Of a stretch of DNA of 64,000 nucleotides, positions 34,337 to 44,400 are shown in pieces. Origin of the DNA: Paludibacteraceae bacterium (GTDB taxonomy: Bacteria > Bacteroidota > Bacteroidia > Bacteroidales > Paludibacteraceae); the NCBI GenBank assembly GCA_017551025.1, contig JAFZNG010000007.1:1-64000 (forward strand), in the 5' to 3' direction. Made by a program: the position numbers and the translations under genes. The notes under the pieces are model-generated. The model was not told the origin of the DNA, searched no databases, and was given only the letters and a program-made list of their open reading frames with translations. The stretch's first letter is position 1; every line of letters begins with the position of its first letter.

Positions 34337-34354
34337 CTATCACTTATAACCTTA
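34320..34354 (-). repeat. Heptamer tract carrying a GTG start codon
   Basis: On the minus strand the units after the upstream TAA are GGTTATA, AGTGATA, GGTGAAA, GGTTGTA and GGCTCAT. The GTG of the third unit is the start of the DUF6048-like gene. Confidence 0.75.
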
Positions 34355-34867
34355 CCAGAGTCCTCGTACTTCTTCTTTTAGTGCGGCGAGCGCGAGCGCG
34401 TTAGGCGTGTCGCCGTTCATGGTGTAGGCCTGGGTGAGCAGTTTGGCATAGTCGAGACTGCTGCTACCTTCGGGCATCTGGATGGCCATGGTGTTGACGA
34501 AGGCACCCATCTCATCGCGGGCGCGGATAAAGCGGTCCCAGAGTTCTTCGGAGACGTATATCTGCTGACTCATATTATGGTCAAACTCGAGGCGTATGGT
34601 TCGCAGTAGGTGTTGCTGAAGCTGCATGACGGTCATGGAACTGATGTTCTGAACGTCGAGCAACATATGCTCGGGTTGGGTACGTTCGAGCACGAGGGTG
34701 AGGCGTTCGTAGGCACGCAGGCGCACGGCGTTGATCTCCTTCTGGGTCGTTTTCTTGAGTTCCCAGAGACGTTTCTGTTCTTCGTTTTTGAAGAGTTTGT
34801 AGAGCACAAGCCATGTAGCAAAAAGTACGATGAGCGAGGGCAGGGTATATTTCAAAACTTCCAGCAT
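34352..34867 (-). CDS. Conserved membrane-anchored helical protein
   Basis: A 171-residue protein with one N-terminal membrane segment (residues 4-24, YTLPSLIVLFATWLVLYKLF) followed by a charged helix likely to form a coiled coil (KNEEQKRLWELKKTTQKEIN) and a helical cytoplasmic domain (YVSEELWDRFIRARDEMGAF). I do not know its function. Similar proteins occur in many Bacteroidota next to housekeeping genes. It heads the operon that continues with the DUF6048-like gene, tkt and leuS, and has a clear promoter at 34919-34950. Confidence 0.7.
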   Translation of the reverse strand: MLEVLKYTLPSLIVLFATWLVLYKLFKNEEQKRLWELKKTTQKEINAVRLRAYERLTLVLERTQPEHMLLDVQNISSMTVMQLQQHLLRTIRLEFDHNMSQQIYVSEELWDRFIRARDEMGAFVNTMAIQMPEGSSSLDYAKLLTQAYTMNGDTPNALALAALKEEVRGLW

Positions 34868-34882
34868 AATAGATTCGGTATT

Positions 34883-34900
34883 TTACGGTATTAACCGTAA
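34883..34900. repeat. Leader hairpin
   Basis: TTACGGT and ACCGTAA pair around ATTA in the 5' leader of the minus-strand operon, 16 bp before its first start codon. Confidence 0.55.
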
Positions 34901-34918
34901 TAATTTATTATTCGGGTG

Positions 34919-34950
34919 CAAAATTACAAAAAAAATCTCACATACGCAAG
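34919..34950 (-). promoter_or_regulatory. -33/-7 promoter of the envelope-tkt-leuS operon
   Basis: On the minus strand CTTGCGTATGTGAG starts at 34950 and TAATTTTG lies at 34926-34919, 24 bases on. The -33 part is inside the terminator of the upstream gene. Confidence 0.8.
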
Positions 34951-34968
34951 TGTACGTGAGATTTTTTT
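34931..34968 (-). terminator. Terminator of the giant-protein operon, merged with the next promoter
   Basis: AAATCTCACATAC and GTACGTGAGATTT pair with one wobble around GCAAGT and are flanked by A- and T-runs. It follows the small-protein stop directly. It shares layout and much sequence with 6804-6843. Confidence 0.85.
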
Positions 34969-34969
34969 A

Positions 34970-35416
34970 CTATTCTTCTTGATTCTTTAACTTTTCGGGT
35001 CTTGGTTTGCGTTGCGTCCCGAAATGTGCGTATAGGCCATATATCAGTGCGAACAGGAGTAGCGCAAGCGGACTGCCTACGGGTGCGGGATTGGCAATCT
35101 CACCGACACCCAGATCCGTCTCATCTTCCGGATCTCCAAAACCATCTCTGCGTATGTTACCGATACGGGGTGCGTACTTGGCAGCGTTGTCGTCGGCTAT
35201 AGGCGTGAAGGTAGCAGGCGCATCGTAGCGATAGATGGAAGTGGTATGGAACTGATAAGCGGGTGCTACGCCCCAGTTTCCCGTTCCCGGCATGGGCGTC
35301 TCGGCGGAGGCTGCAGGGCACGAATAACCCCACAGCATGCACCATGCCGCTATCAGCCATATGTATCTATTCCAATGCTTCAATTTGTTCATTCTTTCAA
35401 TCATCTTCATCATCAT
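34970..35416 (-). CDS. Small envelope protein with C-terminal PVG-TM-basic tail
   Basis: A 148-residue protein; several Met codons near the start make residue 1 uncertain. The N-terminus is a signal peptide (IWLIAAWCMLWGYSCPAASA). The middle is Tyr- and Asp-rich without a known domain. The C-terminus has NPAPVGSPLALLLFALIYGL, that is a short PVGS motif, a membrane segment and a basic end (TQRKPRPEKLK). This three-part layout resembles sorting signals of the sortase or exosortase type, though no such enzyme is in the window. It overlaps the giant gene by 4 bp and is probably its processing or anchoring partner. Confidence 0.7.
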   Translation of the reverse strand: MMMKMIERMNKLKHWNRYIWLIAAWCMLWGYSCPAASAETPMPGTGNWGVAPAYQFHTTSIYRYDAPATFTPIADDNAAKYAPRIGNIRRDGFGDPEDETDLGVGEIANPAPVGSPLALLLFALIYGLYAHFGTQRKPRPEKLKNQEE

Positions 35417-38400
35417 CTAATTTTCTGTCCGAACATTGTATAAACATGCCCGTTACGCAAAATGAGCACGTGTCCGTTACGTATAATCTTTATGGCACCG
35501 GAGTTGTCGGTATTCGAGGTGCTGCCGATACCTGTCGGCGTGGTCGTCTCGTTCGGAGCATAGCCCGGGCGGCGGATATAGTAGCGTCGCTCGTGGCTCA
35601 CTTCGGGCGTCTCGATCGGGAGGCATATACCGTCGGCGATGGGGCGCTCGGTGTCCATGAGTGCGTCGTAGAGCACGAGTTGGCCGCTGATGCTGTTCAC
35701 GCCCGTGAACCACAGGTAGGTCACCGGTTCGAAAGCACTGACGAGACTCTCGGTCATCGAGAAGGATAGCGGTACGTTCACAATCGAGTCAAGCAGGTCG
35801 ATACTCAGTCCGTAGCCCTGCTCTGCCGCATAGATATTGAACGGCGTGGACGGGGTGGAGGAAGAGTAGCTGTTGAGGTTGACGGTCGTCAGCATTGCGT
35901 CCTCACCGGACAATACCTCGTTGTGGTATCCCTGTCCGATTCGCAGACGGGACGTACATACCGCACCGGCGGGGTTGGTGGCCGTGACGGTCATGATACC
36001 TTTTTGAAGGCTCTGACCTTGACGTTTCGGCGCCGGACTCGGTGAAGGCAACGGACGAACTTTCTGACTCGCTGCGGTAACGATGCGGTTGGTATTGAGC
36101 GTTACCCGCTTGGAAGTGGCAGCCTCAGCCACTTTCACCACCATCGCGTGCATCGGCGGCAGGTAACACTGTCGGTTGGTAATCGTATCGAGACTCGGGT
36201 TGGCGGTTATGGCTGCATCGACGGTGGATTTGGTTACCGTTTGCCACGAGCCTTCGGCGTCAATATACTGGAATTCGTTGACCAGACCGTTGTCCGCAAC
36301 GAAGCCCCATATGTCGATATAGCCCATGGTCGGGTTGCCGAAGACGAAGGACGTGGAGGCAGTGCCGTTGGTAAGCGTATACTTGGGTGCCGGTACGGAG
36401 TCCGGATAGAACGCCAGTTTGCCCGCCTTGCCGCTGCCGCCTGCATTTTCGTCCCGCTGTGCGCGCAGGCCCGTCTCGCTGATGTCTGACTGGTCGCCCG
36501 AGGCGTAATAGTAATAATAGGTATCGTCGTTCTTGGGCAGTCGTACTGCGGCGGACTGTTCGGACTTGGTGCGGGCATAAACGGCCCATCCTTGTGCCGG
36601 AGATAGATCCTCGGTCATGCCGTTAGCCAGGCGTGACCAATCGGCAGAGGCATTACGCGTGGAGTCGGATACCTGATCGCCGTTACCCTTCTGGATTATG
36701 GTCTTGTCGTACAGCGAGAGCCAGAAGGTGGCATTGCCAGTCTTGTAGTTACGGCCGTTGGCATCGAACGAACCGACGGACCACATCTTGGTCTCGCCCG
36801 ACAGGTCGGCATCCGCCATATAGATATCGCCGCTCAGCATACCTGTCACAGGTGCGGCACGTAGTGCCCACTTCTTGTAAGGCATGGTCATATCGACTAC
36901 GGTGACGTCGCAGGTGAGGTTCTGCTGCTGGCCGATTGCTGCACCGGGCAGGAAGCGGATATCGTCACACGTGTTATACACGAAGCCTACGGCCTGTACA
37001 GAATCTTTATAACCTGTTAGCGGATCGTTGTACGGCAGGCACGGAGCCGGCATGTTTGTCATGGCCGGGATGATAATATCCGTCGACGACAGCGGTGCAA
37101 AACGCGCATTCTCGTGGATGACCACATTGTCTGCCGTTACGCCAATCCAGTTCATCGGGTCGTTCCAGTTGTTATTACCCTGGTCGGCCGGCGCCCAACG
37201 CAGCACGTCCGGCACGACGGACACGATGAATGGTACATTACCAATCGGGCAACCGTCCTTGTCGTTCGGGTCATCCGTTGCGGAAACCATTTCGATATTG
37301 AAGGTATAGCTATATCCCGGACGCATCTCATAGTTGTTGTTCGATGCCGGGGTGAGGATGATGGTATCACCCTTGGTGTAATACCGGCTGATATCACGTG
37401 GCCAAACTCTTCCGGGCGTCAAATTCAGTTTATGCACACCTTCACGATAGTTCGGGTCGTCGGTCGAGATGAGCGTAATGGCATGGATACCTATCATCGT
37501 TCGGATGGAGTCTATAGGAACAGCCAATTCCTTGTTGGCGTTCTCTGCATCGGCGAGAACGGTGATGGGTAGTTTAGCTTGCGTAGAGTCGCGATGGAGA
37601 CCGCCGATAATCAACGGTGTACCCGTATCGGTCTCTCGGGACTTCAGTTTGATGACGATTGGCGTCGGACAAACCTCCATACCCTTTTCCTCCAAATCAT
37701 CTGTACCGGTACCCTCGATCGGGAAGACTACGTATTTTGCGGAATCCTTCGAATTGACACTTACTAAGATATTTTGCTTATAGAGCGTGAGGAAACCCTT
37801 GTTCACCAAATCGGTCAATACTTGGTAGGCACTCTTGTCCGTATCGAGCGTACATTTCTTCTGGATGTTATCCATCACATTGCGGTTGACCTCACCCAGG
37901 TTCTTGGCAAACCGGTTGCTGTTTGATTCTCCGGCTCCCGGTTCGTAACGCAGGACTTGTCGGATGACCTTTTCGATATCGCTGTACTTGTAACCATAAG
38001 TGGCCTCACTCGTCGCACTCGTTGTATCGCCATAGAGCAACCAGTCGCAGCTACACGAACCGGTCAACGGCATCGGTGCCACACTATCCTGGATGAGCGT
38101 ACCACGAACGCGCATACTGACATCGTAGGTCGTGTTAGCGCACATGCCACTTACCTCTTTCTCCTCCTGTTCCTCGCCGTTGAGCATCAGCATCATTCGG
38201 TTGGTTACTTTCAGATCACTGGTCATGGCGCATAGACTGCTCATCAGGCCCTCATACCCCAAGGACATACGCACCGTGTACTTCTTGTCGGCCGTCATCT
38301 TCGCTTTGTGCACCACGTAGAGTACCGGACGGATATCTCCATCCAGGTTCTCATACATATATCCCTGGCGGAACAACTCTTTGCTGGGGTCCAATTCCTT

Positions 38401-41400
38401 TGCCTCAATCGATTCTTCGAACTTCCTGGCCAGTTCATTCAGGTTAGAGAATATCAAATTCTCATCCATCGGAATAAAGTCGTGCGCAGGCATATGGATC
38501 GCACCGAAGATAGTATCAGGTGCAACCTTTACTTCGTCTACGATTTTTCCAGTGTGTTCTCTATTCTCATTGAGATAACCATCAATCATAGGCACGAAAC
38601 ATGTGTCCTTCCCGTCACTGGAAACCTCTTCCACGGTATAGGTCACGTCCTCATTGTTGTAACTAACATCCGTGAAGCCCTGATAGTCAACACGCAGTAC
38701 CACATGGATGACAGAGTCATTCTCATTCGCCTCCACACACTTGGTGTTGGCCTGGTATGCAATCAACGGCGGCTTGGTGGCGAAGACGCACATGTCATCG
38801 ATAATGAAGTCGTTGCCATCGAAGTCGGACGCCATATTGTAGATGCGTACACGGAAGTCATCGTATGCTTTCTCGTGCTCGATGGGGAAGAAAATCTGGC
38901 TCCACTTATCCGAGGGCTGGATATCGCCGGTCATATACGTTGTGATATCTTCCCATTTCTTAGCTTTGTCATCCCATCCTTGTACCGAGAAGGTGAAGTT
39001 CGGATTGGCTTTACCTTTCTGGTTGCTCGGGTTGCCTACGTAGGCCGAGAAATACATCTTCTGTCCTTCGCAGAGGTGTGTGCTCAACGAAAGCGCTGCC
39101 ACCTGGCCCGACGACGACATACCGTCGCAGTAAATCATGTAGCCGTTCTCGGCACCGCCGTGCTGCTCCATCTTATGCCAGTAGTTGGAGTAGGGGATGC
39201 GGTTGACTAGTCCGTACTCACCCACACCCGGGAAGTTCGGTGCAAAGTCATTATGGTAACGGTTATCCGGAATCTCCGGGCCCACAGGATAACTGTATCC
39301 GTACGATGCGTCTTTCCAGGGCAACGGATGCGGATAAACATGATAGCTGCTACCCGGCTGGATATAGTCGAAGTTTAGACGCTCGAGCACTTCGTAGTCT
39401 TGCTCTATCTCGTCGTTGGTGATGATGGCCTTGGCGTTTTTACCGGTTCCCTTCTCCTGGAATGGACCGTACTTATTCGGGTTGTGATAAACAACCTTGT
39501 AACGGCATATATTGAACCAATAACCGCCAGGTACGGTGGTATCTTTTTCCGGATCACCACCACGCGTAGTGGCTTTACTCTGCGCACGCAAACAGTAATA
39601 AACGGTATCGGCTGCACCACCCGTAGTACTACCTTTAGCAGGAACGCTCAGGAAGTCATCGCTCTCGGTTACCGTATACGAACAAGGTGAGTAGGTCTTG
39701 GAGGACGGATCATAGATATACCACTCGCAGTCAGCATCCCATCCACCGCACCAGATCATCGTGTCCTTGCGCGCTTTGTTCCAACCACCGGTCTCCCAGT
39801 TATCATCGTGCATGTAGTAGCCGAGCAGGGATTCCGAGTGACCCTTCTTTGTCAGGTTCTCGTAGTTATAGCGTTGCTCGGTACTTAGCAGCAGGCGGTT
39901 ACCGGTCGGCGCCATCACCACATGGTCTTCCATGTATTTCTCGTCTTTGAGTTCGTACGTGGCAGCGTTCGCTGACTTATAGTGATCCAACGTATCCGCC
40001 ATTTCGGTCCAGGGGTGAAGTTCGAATATCTCACGCAACGAAAGGGTCGGTTCGATAATCTCCTGCATCGTATCCAACGCCGCTATATCCACCTGGTTGA
40101 TGCTTGTCAGTGACAGCGGTAGGTTGTCGTAGTAGTTGCTGATATCGACCACGTAGGTCAGCGTCTTCTCGTTCTGCGGTGCCTTTACCAACGGCGATTT
40201 GGCAGGCGGATCGACTTTCGTATTATAATCCCTGGCAGGATAGTGGAATACCGTATAACGACCCATCTGAACCAATATCTTGCCTTTCGAATGATCCTCT
40301 TCGTCTACCCATACCGAGTCACCGATGATACGATAGGGGAAGTTGTACTTACCTACGTTTCGCGGAGGAGCAATCCACAGCGAGTCTAAGACGTCCATGT
40401 CACTCACATCAAAGTCCAACTCGTCTTTTCCTTCGCGGTACCAACGCCACCAGCCGTAGAAACCACGTTCACGAACCGGCAACTCTACATCCTGGTCCGA
40501 TTCAGCATAAGGCGCCGGGTTGTAGTAGTACAGAATACGCTTGTTCTCGTGAACCTGCTGCATACCGTCCACTTTCTCGTCACCCGTGACACCACGGCTG
40601 TGGGTCAAGGTCTGGTTGTTCGCATACTGGAACAGACTCGCCTGCGATATCGTCAGACGGTAGTTAACGAATTTCGTCTGAGAATTCTTGTCCGTCACGA
40701 TATACGCAAAATAGATATACGCCAAGCGCGGCGAACGAACACCGTCTTTCTTACATTTTACCGTAACGGAGTGATCTCCGATAGCGCTAATCTCGCACCA
40801 GTCGGGTATCTTACCGTACTCGTCAATCAAACGAATCTCCGCCGTGTTGATATTGTCCAGGTCCATGCTGGCTGTTAAGCTAACCGGATCTCCCGCGTCG
40901 TAAACAATAACATTGTTGTCTTTATCCAGCGTTTTTGTTCCCGTGTATTGGGATGTATTCAGCACAAAGGTGTGACAGCTATCCGATTCTACGACACCTA
41001 CGCCCTTTGGCAGCGTAGCCGGGAAGGCATAGTTGTACTCCTCGCCCTCAACGGAACAGATGATGGAGTCGTAGGGCGCGGTATGGTAGGTCTTACGTAC
41101 CAACGGGATCTTCAATGAGGCGTCCGAAAGCGAATTGACGTTCTTCCAGTCCTTGAACCGATAGGTCGGCGCACCGTCCTTGAGCGATAGTGTCACCATC
41201 AGCGTATCCACTATATTCACATACTTACCATCAATCGTCACATTCTTCGGACTTTCAGTAGGAAGCGGTGTCGGCGTGATCGTTGTGATTAAAGTGGATG
41301 CATCCGTGACGGGAGTTCCTAAATCACTGACAACAGGTGGACCTTCGGGATCTTTGTCAAACGTACGAGCGTCCGCTTTGCGGGTAATGGTGTAGTTGGT

Positions 41401-44400
41401 TCGCCAGTCTCCGCCTGCTGCGGTCAGAGTCGTTAAATCCGTCTGGTTCTCACGGCAAAGGTAGGTAAGTGTATTACCAACCAGCATCGAGTATTCACGA
41501 TAGGCTTTATAGCGCGTCTGAATAGACTTGCTATCTCCGTTGTTATAACCGAATACCAAGGAATCAAGGCTCGGATACGTGCCGTTATTGAGCAGCTGGT
41601 ATTCTTGCGACAGATAAGCCCAACTGAATACCGTTCCCTCTTCTTTCGTGTCCACCAGAGTCAATGCCGTTCCGGTGAACTGCAACCACTTGTCTGCACC
41701 AAATTTCAGTTTTACCTGCTCCTCAATGTTTCCGTTGTCGTTGGTGTAGACATGCTCGTATTCGTACGTCAGAAGCGAGGAGTCCGAAACGTGTACACCG
41801 GGTGTGGTTCCGACAATATTGAAATGCAGATTTATGCCGTACAGCGTCTTCAGTCCCAACTGACTCGCGTCTTCTTTATTGTATTCAAACTTCCACGGCG
41901 TGATATACTGCTTGTCGCTGTTATTCGCATCTTTAGAACCTTTTTTCAGTTCCTGCTTGTTGCGTTGCCAACGTGAGTTGTTCAGGTCAAAGTTACGGAA
42001 AGCCAGTGCGCCGTTCTCAATCGTAATGAAGAATCGCTTGCCGCTCGTGGGATGTATAGCCGACCAAACGAGTTCGTCACCCGTCAGGTCCGTTTGTATC
42101 AACGGTACTTTGGCTGTAATAGGATACGATACAGCGTCGATGGTGACGGTGCTCGTCACGGTCAGCGTATCCAGATTATCGCCTTCTGCGTTTTGCGCTT
42201 TCGTAGTCAGCGTGATAGCGGAAGCGGTCTTCGTGCCGATAGTGAAGTAGGTGCCCCCTTCTTTGAGCGTACAGGTTGCCAAGTTCAAGTCCCATCCGGT
42301 CGTTATCGTATCTCGACCCAATACCTCCGTCCTTATCTCGTGGTCTTCCGAATCGTATAGAACGCTATACCGCTCCCGAATCACATGGAAGTTCAGCGTC
42401 TGGCTCTGACCGGCTAAAGCACCGAAGCTATAGAGGTCAAGGACCGGTTTGAGAATATAGTTCGTCTGCTCTGCACCGTAGTGATACGTCTTTGTCTTTA
42501 CCAAAATATCGCGGTAGCGAGAGCCATCGGCGGCCACGGTCAGTCCGTCATCCGCACTCTGCTTCTTCCAGCGACCGTAGTACGCCTTAATCTTAGAGGT
42601 ACTTGCCGGCATCAGTCGAACGCGCAGGGTATCAACGATATCCTGCGTTGGACCTATCGGAGAGGCTGCACCGCTGTGGATATTGCAGCAGAAGGCATTC
42701 TCCGTCTCCTCCATCGAGGCACGATTGGCTTCGTCCACTTCGCTGAAGATGGCACGGCTGTCGGGTATGAAAGTAAACTCCTGACGTAAACGATAGTCAT
42801 TCGACAGACGCAACTCCGTCGCGGTATGGAATGTCTTACTGCGATCCGGGTGGAAATAAATCGTATCCTCCCCTACCTTCATCTGCGCCAGCAAATGCTT
42901 ACCGATCAACTTTGACCATACCTGCTCAAGCTGTGCCTCGTTATGATCATCGAACGTAATCTCGTCTCGCCAAGGTGTGGCAGCATCCGACGTATCCGGC
43001 AAGATGATATAATGCTCATCTACAACACCCACACCGGAAATCATAAAGTCGGTTCCGGCTGCATCCGTACCGTCAAACTGGTTGCCCGATGGGTTGTACA
43101 CGATGTTAGACTGAACGTGATTAGGACGCTCATCCCTGGTAATCACACCGGCAACTCGGTGCAGATAGTGTGTCGAGGAGAGCTTAGTATTCTCAATACA
43201 CGGATTACCCGGTGTAGGCCAACCTTCCGAAGATTTAAACAAACCCGACCACGTGTTGTTGGCAATGATCGTATTCGGGGCGGCGTAGAACAAACCGACG
43301 TACTCATCCTCGTTCGGCTGATGATCCTCGTAGAAGACCAAGGAGTCTTTGGCTCCGCGCATGGTGATGTACATAGGATCCCACACATGTTCGTCGCCTA
43401 CGCATTCCGCACATACGCCCTCATTACCCAAAATGGTGTACGAAGTGAGATAATTCGGGTCGGAGTTGTTAGCGTCACCAATACCCTGCCTAACTTCCGT
43501 CCAATCCGTATAAGTGCGAGCGTGGGCAAAACGAGGTGCTTCACCCGGGTGCGTCAAGAAATAGCGCTTGCCATCGTCTTTTACAAACGAGACAGCCACG
43601 TTGATCGAACCCGTATAGGTCGCTTGCGCATAGAGATCTAATATGTATTTACCATCAATCGGAGTTAAGGTGCTAAGATCCACCGTCGCGCCTGCCAAAT
43701 ACTCGGTGCCTGTACCGTTGGCATTAGTGGTCCATTTGGTAAAAGTATATCCTTCTATCAAGCGTGCGTTTTGCACAGTTACGGTGGAGTTGCCCTTCTC
43801 CGGGTGTTGGTCCGGAATATCTACTCCAAAGTGACCGTTGTTGTGGTATCGGATATACTTCGTTGCCTCAGCCTCTACGAATTCAATGTTGCCATTCGGT
43901 TCCGGACTATCCGTGTAGATTCGTGGCCAGCCGTACAGTCCTTTCGACGAACCACCGGTTCCCGCTACCGGAATATCCGGAGCCTTCACCCACTGGCTCC
44001 AGCCGATAATCTCCGCACCCGGATCCGTCATGCTGAATACCGAGTCGGTGAGCAACACGACGCGACCTTCGAGATCCATATATTCACCGTCTATATACCA
44101 CATTTGATCGGACATCCATGTGTTTGCGCTTGTTTGACGCATCGGCACATTCACACCGCTGCTGGTCTGGAAGAAATAACCTTTTGGCTCAAACGTTGCG
44201 CCTAAGTTCGCTTCACCGGAAGTGGTGTCAATCACTGCACATCCGTACGCTCCGGGACCGGGCGCATAGGTTGTTGGTGCATCCTTCAGCGCCCTCACGC
44301 GCAGTTCCCTAATGGAGTGGAACTCTGAATATGACTTTGGATCCGTGCTAGAGCCTAAGGGAATGCCCGCTGCTGAAGAATAGAATTTGTTATCCTTACC

